Positions 14,927-23,239 of a stretch of DNA of 51,375 bases are shown piece by piece; position 1 is the first letter of the stretch; every line of letters starts with the position of its first letter. A model generated the notes under the pieces. The model saw only the letters and a program-made list of their open reading frames with translations, searched no databases and was not told the origin of the DNA. The stretch comes from DASXYU01 sp036502295 (GTDB lineage Bacteria > Actinomycetota > Actinomycetes > Mycobacteriales > Jatrophihabitantaceae), in assembly GCA_036502295.1 (NCBI GenBank), contig DASXYU010000033.1, positions 1 through 51,375 of the forward strand. The letters are read 5' to 3'. The position numbers and the translations under genes were made by a program.

Positions 14927-16033
14927 TTAGCGGGCGGGGACGAGGGGGCGGACCTCGTGGGTGCCGGCGGCGGAACCGCGGCGCTTCAGCGTCATGATGA
15001 ACGCGAGGACGGTCGCCACCGCCTTGTAGAGATCCGGCGGAACCTCCTGCCCGATCTCCACCGACTGGTACAGCGTGCGCGCCAGCGGAACGTCGCGCAC
15101 CATCGGCACGCGATTCGCCTCGGCGATCTCGCGGATCTTCGCCGCGATGTTGTCCGCGCCCTTCGCGACCACGCGCGGCGCGCCCTTCGTCGGCTCGTAC
15201 TTCAACGCCACCGCGACGTGCGTCGGGTTGACGAGGACGACGTCCGCCGTCGGCACGTCCTTCATCATGCGGTTACGCGCCATCGCCAACGCCCGCGACC
15301 GCCGCGCGCTCTTCGTATGCGGGTCACCCTCGGAGCTCTTGAACTCCTCCTTGACCTCTTCCTTCGTCATCTTCAGCGACTTCTGGTTGCGGCGCCGCAC
15401 CACGGCGAAGTCCGCGAAGGAGAGCAGCACACCTACCACGGCCGACGCCCGCAGCACGTTCAGCGCGGTAGAGACGCCCACAGCGATGATCGAGGAGAGC
15501 GGCATCGACCCCGAGCCGTACAAGGTGGGGACGAGTCCCTTCACCGACAGCCAGACCACCACGCCCAGCGCGATCGTCTTGAACAGTGATTTGGCGAGTT
15601 GCCACAAACCATGCGGCCCGAACATCCGCTTGATTCCGCTGAGCGGATTCATCCGGCTGAACTTCGGCTTGAGCAGCTTCGGGGCCGGATGGATCCCGCC
15701 CTGCGCCGCCACGCCGACGATCGCGACACCGCCCATCACCAGTGCGAGCGGGAGCACTTTGAGCATGCCGTCGCGCAGTGAGGTCATCGTCATCGCCATC
15801 GCGCGACCGGTGTCGGGCGTCTGGATGATCGTCCCCACCTGAAGGAAGCTCTGCTCCGCCACGTCCATCAGCGACTTGAAAACGCCCGGCAGCAGGAACG
15901 TGGCGATCAACAGGCCGAACCACGCACCGAGCTCAGGGGTGTTGCCGATGTTGCCGTCCGAGCGGGCCTTCTTGAGCTTCCTCGGGGTGGCCTTCTCGGT
16001 CTTCTCGCCACCACCTCCGCCGCCGCCGGCCAA
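14927..16033 (-). CDS. flhB: Flagellar export switch protein FlhB
   Basis: The 368-residue export-gate protein has an N-terminal glycine run and EKTEKATPRK motif, four membrane helices (about residues 37-55, 92-112, 148-170, 182-208) and a cytoplasmic domain. The self-cleavage motif NPTH is at residues 269-272; cleavage there switches export from rod/hook to filament substrates in the known family. The start is TTG 16033, two bases after the fliR stop (TAG CC TTG), which fits translational coupling. It is the last gene of the fliM-to-flhB unit. Confidence 0.96.
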   Translation of the reverse strand: MAGGGGGGGEKTEKATPRKLKKARSDGNIGNTPELGAWFGLLIATFLLPGVFKSLMDVAEQSFLQVGTIIQTPDTGRAMAMTMTSLRDGMLKVLPLALVMGGVAIVGVAAQGGIHPAPKLLKPKFSRMNPLSGIKRMFGPHGLWQLAKSLFKTIALGVVVWLSVKGLVPTLYGSGSMPLSSIIAVGVSTALNVLRASAVVGVLLSFADFAVVRRRNQKSLKMTKEEVKEEFKSSEGDPHTKSARRSRALAMARNRMMKDVPTADVVLVNPTHVAVALKYEPTKGAPRVVAKGADNIAAKIREIAEANRVPMVRDVPLARTLYQSVEIGQEVPPDLYKAVATVLAFIMTLKRRGSAAGTHEVRPLVPAR

Positions 16034-16035
16034 GG

Positions 16036-16803
16036 CTAACCGCCGCCGATGACGCTGGAGATGAGGTTGTTGACGTGGTTGGCCGTCTCGATCACGGTCC
16101 GCGGCATCGTCGCGAAGCCGATACCGGTGAGCAGCATCGTGAGACCGATCTTGATCGGGAACGACAACTGGAACGCGTTCAACTGCGGCGCGATGCGGTT
16201 CATGATTCCGAGCGCGACGTCAGCGATGAAGAGGACGACGATGAGCGGGCCCGCGATCTGCAGCGTCGCGACGAACATCTGCGTCATGCCGGTCGTCACT
16301 GCGTGGGCGAGGCTCGCCGTGTTGAAAGTCCCGTCCAACGGGATCGCGTCGAACGACCGGATGAAGCCACCGAAGATCACCAGGTGTGTGTTGGTCGCGA
16401 AGATCAGGGTGGTGCAGAGGATGGCGTAGAACTTGCCGAAGACCGAGGTAGCCGACTTGGTGAACGGGTCGTAGGCGATCGCCATGCTGAATCCGCCGAA
16501 CATGTCCAGCGCGCTGCCGGCGGCCTCGACCGCGGAGAAGAGCAGCCGGGTGAGAAAGCCCAGCCCCACCCCGACAACGATCTGCAGTACCAGCGCGCCG
16601 ATCACCGGCACCAGCTCCGGCGGGGGTGCGTGCGCCTCTGACGAGGGCACCAACGCCAACCCGAGTGCGACGCCGAAGATCGCTTTGATGTGCGAGGGGA
16701 CGCCGCCCGTTGCCATCGGCGGAGCGATCGACATCCAGGCGATGCACCGCGTGCTGCAGAGCAGCAGAGTGATCAGCCAATCGGTCTGGACGGCGAATTG
16801 CAC
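16036..16803 (-). CDS. fliR: Flagellar export apparatus protein FliR
   Basis: The 255-residue membrane protein has about six hydrophobic segments and recognisable FliR stretches such as GLGFLTRLLFSAVEAAGSAL and the C-terminal FPIKIGLTMLL. It forms the export pore with FliP and FliQ. GTG 16803 is the start; fliQ ends 13 bases upstream. Confidence 0.95.
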   Translation of the reverse strand: MQFAVQTDWLITLLLCSTRCIAWMSIAPPMATGGVPSHIKAIFGVALGLALVPSSEAHAPPPELVPVIGALVLQIVVGVGLGFLTRLLFSAVEAAGSALDMFGGFSMAIAYDPFTKSATSVFGKFYAILCTTLIFATNTHLVIFGGFIRSFDAIPLDGTFNTASLAHAVTTGMTQMFVATLQIAGPLIVVLFIADVALGIMNRIAPQLNAFQLSFPIKIGLTMLLTGIGFATMPRTVIETANHVNNLISSVIGGG

Positions 16804-16816
16804 GATGGGGCCCTGC

Positions 16817-17086
16817 TCAGCTCAACAGGTTCGGCAGCTGCGAGAAGAGTTGCTGGGTGAAGCTGATCATCGTGTTGAGCATCCAGTGGCCGCAGATCAG
16901 CAGCGCAACGCCGACCCCGATCGCCTTCGGCACGAACGCGAGCGTGAATTCCTGGATCTGTGTCGCGGATTGGAACAGCGAGACGGCGAAGCCGACGACG
17001 AGTGCCGTGACGAGTGCGGGTGCGGCAAGCTTCGCCGAGACCAGCATCACCTGGTAGCCGATATGGATGACATCTGTGTCTGTCAT
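16817..17086 (-). CDS. fliQ: Flagellar export apparatus protein FliQ
   Basis: The 89-residue protein has two membrane helices and the family pattern LVSAKLAAPALVTALVVGF and SATQIQE, with the late KAIGVGVALLICGHWML segment. The length is typical for FliQ. It starts two bases after the fliP stop. Confidence 0.95.
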   Translation of the reverse strand: MTDTDVIHIGYQVMLVSAKLAAPALVTALVVGFAVSLFQSATQIQEFTLAFVPKAIGVGVALLICGHWMLNTMISFTQQLFSQLPNLLS

Positions 17087-17088
17087 AG

Positions 17089-18054
17089 CTAGCCGCTACC
17101 TCCTGTGCGATAGCTCTGCACGAGGTTGGTGATGATGAGACCCCATCCGTCCACGAGGACGAAGAGCAGCATCTTGAACGGCAGCGACACCGACACCGGC
17201 GGGAGCATCATCATGCCGAGTGACATCAGCGAACTTGAGACGACGAGGTCGATGATGACGAACGGGATGTAGACGACGAAGCCGATGATCATCGCTGCGC
17301 GCAACTCCGAGAGGACGAAGGCGGGGATGATCGTGGTGAGTTCGAGCTGCGACTTGTCCGGCGGATTCGGCAGGTGCCCCGCTCGCAGCATCAACGCGAT
17401 CTCCTGAGAGCGCGTGTGTGAAAGCATGAAGTCACGCAGCGGCGCGATGCCGTCCTTCCACGCCGCCGCCCGATCCTTCGTCCCGTTGAGGTAGGGCTGG
17501 ATGCCGGCCTTGTTCACCTTCTCCAGGACCGGCCCCATCACGAAGAGGCTGAGGAACAGCGACAGTCCCGCAAGAACCTGGTTCGGCGGCACGTTGCTCA
17601 GGCCGAGCGCGTTACGGGTCAGCGAGAGGACGACGAAGATCTTCGTGAAACTCGTGACGAGCAGCAGCAGCGACGGCGCGATCGACAGCACCGTGACGAC
17701 CAGCAGGATCGTGATCGACTGGCTCGGCTTGCCGCCGACGTTCACCGTCACCTGGTTCGAGTTGCTCGCCGGGGCCGACGGGGCCGACGGAGCCGCCGGC
17801 GCCGTGGGTGCCGTCGGAGCGGTCGGCCCGTCTGCCGTGAGGACGCGCGATGTTGCCGTGGACGTTTCGACACGCGCACCCGGTGCGCTACTCAGCGACC
17901 GCGCTGAGGCCGAGGAGGCGGTGGCGAGCGAAAGCCCGAGCAGCAGCGCGATGCCCGCGAGGAGCGTGGCCACGCCGAATGCGATTCTGCGTTTGAGTCT
18001 TCCTGTCGTTGCCTCGGGGCGTCCCTGCCCCTCGTCGGCTCGACGGAAGGTCAT
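17089..18054 (-). CDS. fliP: Flagellar export apparatus protein FliP
   Basis: The 321-residue product has a basic, hydrophobic N-terminus typical of the FliP signal peptide, then a linker of about 60 residues with runs of APT/APS, then the conserved domain. That domain shows SIAPSLLLLVTSFTKI, NVPPNQVLAGLSLFLSLFVM and, near the end, SSSLMSLGMMMLPPV. ATG 18054 overlaps the fliO stop (ATGA) and is preferred over an upstream in-frame start. The linker is longer than in most FliP proteins, and part of its coding DNA (17864-17908) matches an interspersed repeat. Confidence 0.95.
   Translation of the reverse strand: MTFRRADEGQGRPEATTGRLKRRIAFGVATLLAGIALLLGLSLATASSASARSLSSAPGARVETSTATSRVLTADGPTAPTAPTAPAAPSAPSAPASNSNQVTVNVGGKPSQSITILLVVTVLSIAPSLLLLVTSFTKIFVVLSLTRNALGLSNVPPNQVLAGLSLFLSLFVMGPVLEKVNKAGIQPYLNGTKDRAAAWKDGIAPLRDFMLSHTRSQEIALMLRAGHLPNPPDKSQLELTTIIPAFVLSELRAAMIIGFVVYIPFVIIDLVVSSSLMSLGMMMLPPVSVSLPFKMLLFVLVDGWGLIITNLVQSYRTGGSG
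17864..17908. repeat. TTCGACACG...CTACTCA interspersed repeat inside fliP
   Basis: The segment GTTTCGACACGCGCACC and then CGGTGCGCTACTCAGCGACC contains a GCGCACC/GGTGCGC stem. It encodes part of the disordered FliP linker. Relatives lie at 980-1067 and 48378-48420. Confidence 0.6.
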
Positions 18055-18584
18055 CTCGTGCGGACCGTCAAATCCCTGATCGACTCCACCGTCGCGCGCC
18101 ATGTCGCGGGCGAGAGTGCCGATCCAGCGAGGGGGGCCTTGGCAGCGGGGGCGTTACTCGACGGCCGGGGCGAGGGGCGGGGAGCCGGACGCCCGGAAGG
18201 ACGCCCGGAAGGACGCTCCGAAGCGCGCTCAGAGTTCGACGCGGCGCGCGACGTCCTCGCTGCCTTCGGAGAACGCAGCGACGGCAACGACAATGGCTTG
18301 GCAGGTGCCACCGATTCGAGCTGCGCCTCGACCTCGGCGAGATCGGTCTCGCCCAACACCGTGACCTGCCCGTCGGTGACACCGACGATGAGTGCCTTGT
18401 CGAGCACTCGCACGACGGCGACCGAGGACGAACGGGTGAGCTGTTGACGTCCGAGGACATCGATGAGCTTGCTGTTGCGAACCTTGCCAGGGCTCTTACG
18501 TATACGGCGCGCGATCAGCCACATCACACCCAGCACGAAGGCGAGCGAGAGCAGCAGGCGCCCCACCAGCGCCAGCGAATCCAT
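18051..18584 (-). CDS. fliO: Flagellar biosynthesis protein FliO
   Basis: The 177-residue protein has one N-terminal membrane helix (about residues 5-24), then the FliO core (LIDVLGRQQLTRSSSVAVVRVLDKALIVGVT split over residues 40-70) and a long Ser/Arg/Pro tail with repeated SGRP units. FliO assists assembly of the FliP ring. The stop overlaps the fliP ATG; the start lies six bases after the fliN stop. Confidence 0.92.
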   Translation of the reverse strand: MDSLALVGRLLLSLAFVLGVMWLIARRIRKSPGKVRNSKLIDVLGRQQLTRSSSVAVVRVLDKALIVGVTDGQVTVLGETDLAEVEAQLESVAPAKPLSLPSLRSPKAARTSRAASNSERASERPSGRPSGRPAPRPSPRPSSNAPAAKAPLAGSALSPATWRATVESIRDLTVRTR

Positions 18585-18590
18585 ACGTCC

Positions 18591-19445
18591 CTACCGGGTG
18601 TCCGCGTCGGTAACGACCTGCGTGATCCGCAGGCCGTAGTTCTCGTCGACCACCACGACCTCGCCCTTGGCGATGAGTCGTCCGTTGACATAGAGGTCGG
18701 CCGGAGCCCCGGCCGCACGATCGAGTTCGATCACGGCGCCATCGCGCAGTGCGAGCAGATCGTTCACGGTCATCCGCACCCGGCCCAGTTCGGCGGTGGC
18801 AGCCATCTCCACGCCACGCAGCACATCGAGGCGGTCGGCGGTCGGGATGAAGCCACCGGCGAGCGTGCTCGGCTGCACCGGCACAACGCCCGGGCCCATG
18901 GCCGCGACAGCGGCGGCCGCGACGGCAGCAGCGGCAGTACCGGGAGCAGCTGCCGCGGCCGCCTCGGCAACCGCAGCAGTCTCGACGACGATCGGGGCGC
19001 CGCCGGCGCCCTGCACCGAGATGACAACGATCGCGGCCACGGCGTCACCCACGACGAGCGGGACGAGACCGAAGTCGCCAGTGCCGAGCAGGCGACTCAG
19101 CGCCGCGTTCGACTCGATCTGCTGCACCGGGCCGAGGACGACGTCGCCGAACGACTTGCCGACAGCTTCGATGGTCGGGCCGAGGGCCGCGGAGAGGTCC
19201 AGCGTGCCGAGCGGAGTGTCCTGCAGCGCGGTGGTGAGCTCGCCCTCGATGATCAGCGCGAACTCGCCGGCGATCGGGCCGCTGAAGGGGACGAGGACGG
19301 CGTGCGTCCCGTCGAGTTCGAGTTCGACGTCGGTGCCGACGATCGGCTCGGCCGGGGCGAGCGGCTGGCTCGAGGCGAGAGTGCCCGCGACGGCGACGGC
19401 TGCGGAACCGAGCAGATCCGCGACGGCGATGGCTTCGGTGATCAC
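18591..19445 (-). CDS. fliN: Flagellar motor switch protein FliN with long N-terminal extension
   Basis: The 284-residue product has a C-terminal SpoA domain of about 75 residues (GVEMAATAELGRVRMTVNDL through VVVVDENYGLRITQV), which is FliN. Before it lie about 190 residues: a folded-looking part and an Ala-rich linker. The extension may correspond to the CheC-like part of FliY-type proteins, but I see no ExxN motif in it, so phosphatase activity is doubtful. GTG 19445 overlaps the fliM stop as GTGA. FliN forms the bottom of the C ring. Confidence 0.92.
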   Translation of the reverse strand: MITEAIAVADLLGSAAVAVAGTLASSQPLAPAEPIVGTDVELELDGTHAVLVPFSGPIAGEFALIIEGELTTALQDTPLGTLDLSAALGPTIEAVGKSFGDVVLGPVQQIESNAALSRLLGTGDFGLVPLVVGDAVAAIVVISVQGAGGAPIVVETAAVAEAAAAAAPGTAAAAVAAAAVAAMGPGVVPVQPSTLAGGFIPTADRLDVLRGVEMAATAELGRVRMTVNDLLALRDGAVIELDRAAGAPADLYVNGRLIAKGEVVVVDENYGLRITQVVTDADTR

Positions 19446-20383
19446 GTGTGCTCCCCTTGGGTGTGGACGATCAGAGCGGCAAGCTGGCTACCCGACCGGC
19501 CTGCGATTGCCTTGGCGAAGGTGACTCCACCGGCCTGGACGTCGAGTGCCACACCCACGCGGTGCGGCAGGTGCAGAATCTCGCCCTCAGCGAGCGAGAG
19601 GATCTTGGTCGAGCTGAGCTCGACAGGGCTGAAGCGGAAAGTCACGTCGACCGGCACCTCGCCGAGGCGCTCACGCACACGCTGCGCCGTTTCCGATGCG
19701 GCGAGCCGGGAGCTCTCGTCCTCTTCGCGTTGACGGTGCGCGATCAACTTGGGCAGCAGCGAGGCGAGCTGCAGGCACAGCGTCATCGTGCAGCTGACGG
19801 TGCCGACCGTCATGTCGAAGCGTCCCACCACGACCGGCTCGGTGGCGCCCGCCGCCTGCACGAACTGCGGGTTGTACTCGATCATCCCGACGTTCGCGAT
19901 CATGGGGCAGATCTGCTCCATGGAGTAGGACAGCGCGCCGACCATCTGCTCCAGCAGGCCGCGCATCAGGCTGTTCTCGATGTCGGTGAGGTTGCGGATC
20001 GGCTGTTCGCCGCCGGGACCGCCGAGCATGTGATCCACCGACGCAAGTGCGGTCTCGAGCGAGAACTCCAGCACCCCGGTGCTGCTGAGGGTCGGGATGT
20101 TCAGCGGCACCACGAGGGTGTGCGTGTCCAGTGAGAGGACGTACTCCTCATAGTTCGCCTGGCTGATCTCGCGGATGCTCACCACGCAGACCTGGCGCAG
20201 CGTGCTCGTGAGGACGGTTCCCAGGCGGCGCGCGAACGACTCATAGGCGATCTGCAGCAGGCGGACGTGCTCACGCGAGAGCTTCGACGGGCGGCGGAAG
20301 TCGTACGGAACCACGCGAGGCTGGCGAACCCCCGCTTCCGGAGCCACACCCGCCTCGACCGCGGATTCCACGAACGCTGTCAC
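19442..20383 (-). CDS. fliM: Flagellar motor switch protein FliM
   Basis: The 313-residue protein has the FliM middle domain, including DHMLGGPGGE, the TDIENSLMRGLLEQM helix and the PQFVQ region, and a C-terminal SpoA domain (GEVPVDVTFR and SLAEGEILHL). The usual N-terminal CheY-binding peptide (LSQ.EID) is not obvious; the first 30 residues are instead acidic and Ala-rich. GTG 20383 has no ribosome binding site, but a sigma28-like -10 ends eight bases upstream, which suggests leaderless translation. It begins the fliM-N-O-P-Q-R-flhB unit. Confidence 0.95.
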   Translation of the reverse strand: MTAFVESAVEAGVAPEAGVRQPRVVPYDFRRPSKLSREHVRLLQIAYESFARRLGTVLTSTLRQVCVVSIREISQANYEEYVLSLDTHTLVVPLNIPTLSSTGVLEFSLETALASVDHMLGGPGGEQPIRNLTDIENSLMRGLLEQMVGALSYSMEQICPMIANVGMIEYNPQFVQAAGATEPVVVGRFDMTVGTVSCTMTLCLQLASLLPKLIAHRQREEDESSRLAASETAQRVRERLGEVPVDVTFRFSPVELSSTKILSLAEGEILHLPHRVGVALDVQAGGVTFAKAIAGRSGSQLAALIVHTQGEHT

Positions 20384-20390
20384 GACTAAG

Positions 20391-20417
20391 CAATCGGCTA
20401 GCCCTGGCGCTACCTAA
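20391..20417 (-). promoter_or_regulatory. Sigma28/FliA-like promoter of fliM
   Basis: On the - strand TTAG-N15-GCCGATTG ends eight bases before the fliM GTG, so the transcript should start almost on the start codon. The -10 octamer is identical to that of flbD. Confidence 0.7.
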
Positions 20418-20461
20418 GCCGTTTGCACAGGCGCCCGTCACACCGGGCGAAGGGCGCGCCC

Positions 20462-20493
20462 GCTGCCGAGATCCCCCGGCGAACCTCGGCAGC
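20462..20493 (-). terminator. Hairpin between fliL and fliM
   Basis: A perfect 9-bp stem, GCTGCCGAG pairing with CTCGGCAGC, encloses a 14-base loop. It lies downstream of fliL in the direction of transcription. No U tract follows, so it may act with the neighbouring hairpin at 20513. Confidence 0.5.
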
Positions 20494-20512
20494 AGACGTC
20501 CGATCGTCCTCT

Positions 20513-20533
20513 CTGTGACCTCGCGGGTCACAG
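20513..20533 (-). terminator. Hairpin just after fliL
   Basis: The perfect 8-bp stem CTGTGACC/GGTCACAG with a 5-base loop begins six bases after the fliL stop. There is no U tract, as is common in actinobacterial terminators. Confidence 0.55.
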
Positions 20534-20538
20534 ACGAA

Positions 20539-21066
20539 TCACTGGGTGACGAACTGAGTCACGTAGACCTGCCAGATCTCATCGGGGTACGCCTTCTTCA
20601 TGTTGGCGAGCAGCTCAGTCTTCAGCGTGTTGCGTGCCCCGTTGCTGGCCAGCGAGTCGACCGTCTTGTTGCTGAACTCCTCGATGACGAGCTCGGATGC
20701 CTCGGAGATGTCGAAGTTGTCAATCTTCGCCTTGCCCTTGAGCAGCTGCACCGACACACCGACCTTGAGGTAATGCCCACCGGCGAGGTTCAGCGTCTGC
20801 GCGTCGAGGACGACCACGTCGCCACCTGACGGCTTGTACGGCGGCTTCGGCTTGGCGAACTTGTAGGCCGCACCGGCGACGACCAGCACCAATACCAGCA
20901 CGATGATGATCGTCTTCTTGCTCATCCGACTGGTCTTCGCCGGAGGCGCAGCAGCGGGCTCAGTCGGCGCAGAACCACCCTGCTTGCCGAAGGCGCCGCC
21001 CGACGGGCGGCCCGACGATCCGCCGGGGGACTGAAAACGGCTCTCCCGCCCCGTTGTCGCAGTCAT
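20539..21066 (-). CDS. fliL: Flagellar basal body-associated protein FliL
   Basis: The 175-residue protein has a Gly/Ser/Pro-rich cytoplasmic N-terminus, a single membrane helix (IIIVLVLVLVVAGAAYKFA, about residues 51-69) and an extracytoplasmic FliL domain ending in VYVTQFVTQ. FliL stabilises the stator around the motor. ATG 21066 follows a GAGGAG site. The gene lies 43 bases after motB, with two hairpins after it. Confidence 0.93.
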   Translation of the reverse strand: MTATTGRESRFQSPGGSSGRPSGGAFGKQGGSAPTEPAAAPPAKTSRMSKKTIIIVLVLVLVVAGAAYKFAKPKPPYKPSGGDVVVLDAQTLNLAGGHYLKVGVSVQLLKGKAKIDNFDISEASELVIEEFSNKTVDSLASNGARNTLKTELLANMKKAYPDEIWQVYVTQFVTQ

Positions 21067-21109
21067 GGGATCTCCTCAGGGTTGATTTCCGATTCGGATG
21101 GATACGAGT

Positions 21110-22066
21110 TCATGACGTGGCTCCGGCTCCAGCTCCCGCTCCAGCGGCGGCTCCCGCTCCCGCTCCGGCTCCAGCGGCGGCGGCGGCGAGTTGTGCGCCC
21201 GCATCGGCCGGCAGGCCGGAGAGGACGACGATTTCGACCCGGCGGTTGTACTTGCTCGCGCGCGGGTCACTCGGCGGGTACTTGGGGTTCTGGTCGTTGA
21301 GGCCCCGCGCAGTGAGCCGCGCATCGGCGATCGAACTGCTCTGCAGGTAATACGCCACCGACGCCGCGCGAGCCGACGAGAGAGCCCACCCCGACTCGAA
21401 GGGCGCGGTGCTCACCTTGTCCTGGTTGGTGTAGCCGTCGACCTCGAGGTTGTTCGGGTAGTTCTTCAACGGTGGCGCGATCACACCGAGCAGCGTGTTG
21501 CCGGCAGGAAGCAGCGTGGCGCTGTTGCCGCCGAAGAGCAGGTCGGTGGTGACCACCGTGATCACCATGCCGCGCTCGTCGATAGCGAAGTCGACGTCAC
21601 CGGCCATCCCCTTCTGCGCCAGCGCGGTGTTGATCGATTTCTTGATCTGGTCGAAGTTGTTGAGCTGCTGCGCGACCTCGGCCGAATAGTCCGGCTTCGT
21701 CTGCGGAACCGGTGGGCCGACACTGACATCGGGCACCGACACATTGGTCACCTGCGCGTTCTGCCCGAGCTCGGAGGCGACCGGTTGCGTCTCCGTATCC
21801 GCGCCGCCGTCCCGGATCCCGGTGCCCCCGGCAAGGATGTGCGGCTGTCCGGTGCCGAAGACCGAGGCCAGCGACTTCTTCAGCGCGTCGAACTTGTTCT
21901 TGTCGACGGCCGACATTGCGAACAGCACGATGAAGAGGACGAGCAGCAGTGTGAGCATGTCGGCGTACGTGACGAGCCACCGCTCGGCGCCGCCGCCCTC
22001 GTGCTCGCCGCCACCAGCTGCGTGGCGGCTGCGGCGGCGGGCGGCGGCCCCCCGCGGGGCGGCCAT
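21110..22066 (-). CDS. motB: Flagellar motor stator protein MotB
   Basis: The 318-residue protein has a basic N-terminus, one membrane helix with the proton-binding Asp36 (TYADMLTLLLVLFIVLFAMS), a linker, and a C-terminal OmpA-like peptidoglycan-binding domain (VDGYTNQDKV, SSARAASVAYYL, YNRRVEIVV). A tail of about 30 residues made only of Ala, Gly, Thr and Ser closes the protein. ATG 22066 directly abuts the motA stop. Confidence 0.96.
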   Translation of the reverse strand: MAAPRGAAARRRSRHAAGGGEHEGGGAERWLVTYADMLTLLLVLFIVLFAMSAVDKNKFDALKKSLASVFGTGQPHILAGGTGIRDGGADTETQPVASELGQNAQVTNVSVPDVSVGPPVPQTKPDYSAEVAQQLNNFDQIKKSINTALAQKGMAGDVDFAIDERGMVITVVTTDLLFGGNSATLLPAGNTLLGVIAPPLKNYPNNLEVDGYTNQDKVSTAPFESGWALSSARAASVAYYLQSSSIADARLTARGLNDQNPKYPPSDPRASKYNRRVEIVVLSGLPADAGAQLAAAAAGAGAGAGAAAGAGAGAGATS

Positions 22067-22837
22067 TTACGCCACTTCCTTCTGCGGTGGTTCCGACTGC
22101 GGCAGCATGCTCTGCAACTTCTGCGCGATGAGGCGCGGGTTCGACCCAGCCTGGATCGCCAGCACTCCCTCGATCGCTAGCTCCATCGCCTCGCACTCGG
22201 CTTCGCTGACTCGCTTCAAGCGGTTGCCGAGCGGGAAAAAGATCAGGTTCGCCGACATGACACCCCAGAGGGTGGCGACGAAGGCGCTGGCGATCTTCCC
22301 ACCGAGCGCGGAGGTGTCCTGCAGAGAGCCGAGAACGTGCACCAGTCCGATGACGGTGCCGATGATGCCGATGGTGGGCGAGTAGCCGCCCATGTCGGAG
22401 AAGATCTTCGATTCGACGGCGTCGTTGGCCCGCTTGGCGTCGACCTCTGCAAAGAGAATCTCGGAGACTTCGTCCGCGTCGGTGCCGTCGACTGCCATCT
22501 CGAGCGCACGGCGCAGGAATGGGTCCTCGACGAGCGTGATCTCGCTCTCGAGTGCGAGCAGACCCTCACGACGAGCGCGGTCGGCCAGGCTGACGATCAC
22601 CTCGACGCTGTCGTGGGCGACGACTGGGTTGGCCTTGATGGCACGCATCAGAGCCTTGGGCAGGCGCTTCACGTCGCGCATCAGCGAGCCGGCCATGGCG
22701 GCACCGATCGTGCCGCCGAAGACGAGGATGATCGGCGGGATCAGGAAGAGCGCCCCCGGTTGGCCGCCCTCCATGATCATGGAGCCGAAGATGGCGACGA
22801 AGCCGGCGCCAATGCCGATAAGGGTTGCCGGATCCAT
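22067..22837 (-). CDS. motA: Flagellar motor stator protein MotA
   Basis: The 256-residue protein has four membrane helices and the conserved cytoplasmic loop (residues about 70-150) with charged residues such as ARREGLLALE that contact FliG. The segment GGYSPTIGIIGTVIGLVHVL forms helix 3. The start overlaps the flbD stop by one base (TAATG), so MotA is translationally coupled to FlbD. Confidence 0.96.
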   Translation of the reverse strand: MDPATLIGIGAGFVAIFGSMIMEGGQPGALFLIPPIILVFGGTIGAAMAGSLMRDVKRLPKALMRAIKANPVVAHDSVEVIVSLADRARREGLLALESEITLVEDPFLRRALEMAVDGTDADEVSEILFAEVDAKRANDAVESKIFSDMGGYSPTIGIIGTVIGLVHVLGSLQDTSALGGKIASAFVATLWGVMSANLIFFPLGNRLKRVSEAECEAMELAIEGVLAIQAGSNPRLIAQKLQSMLPQSEPPQKEVA

Positions 22838-23118
22838 TACTTTTGCTCCCCCGGGCGGAGCGCGACGACGGTGCCACTGTGCTCTCGGTGGCCTTCGCTG
22901 CGCTTGATGGATCGATACTCGGATGTCGACTGGGCGGCGCTGATGATTTCGGCGCGGTACTCGCGGATGAGTGCGGTGAGCTCCCCGAGTGACTCGCGGA
23001 TCACGTATTTGCTGCCGTTGACGAGGGTCACGACGGTGTCCGGCGTGGCCTCTGCGCGCTCGATGAGATCGGGGTTCAGCGCGAAGACAGGTCCGCTAAG
23101 CCTGGTGAGCTGCAACAC
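22837..23118 (-). CDS. flbD: FlbD-family flagellar protein
   Basis: The 93-residue small protein shows the FlbD pattern LTRLSG..FALNPDLIE and VVTLVNGSKYVIRESLGEL. In Gram-positive flagellar clusters FlbD usually lies between flgE and motA, as here; its biochemical role is not established. GTG 23118 follows AAGGAC seven bases upstream. A sigma28-like promoter lies at 23177-23203, so it starts the flbD-motA-motB-fliL unit. Confidence 0.93.
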   Translation of the reverse strand: MLQLTRLSGPVFALNPDLIERAEATPDTVVTLVNGSKYVIRESLGELTALIREYRAEIISAAQSTSEYRSIKRSEGHREHSGTVVALRPGEQK

Positions 23119-23176
23119 GGTGTCCGTCCTTGGCTGTGTGTGTCCGAGTGGGCAGTCCGTTGCCCGTACTCCCGCA

Positions 23177-23203
23177 CAATCGGCGCCGCGCCCCGCGACT
23201 TGA
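23177..23203 (-). promoter_or_regulatory. Sigma28/FliA-like promoter of flbD-motAB-fliL
   Basis: On the - strand the elements are TCAA-N15-GCCGATTG. The first 12 bases of the -35 context, CTCAAGTCGCGG, are identical to the cheX promoter. The promoter lies between the flgE terminator and flbD. Confidence 0.75.
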
Positions 23204-23239
23204 GCACACCCGGCTCGCCCTCGCCCCGCCCGTCCTCCC

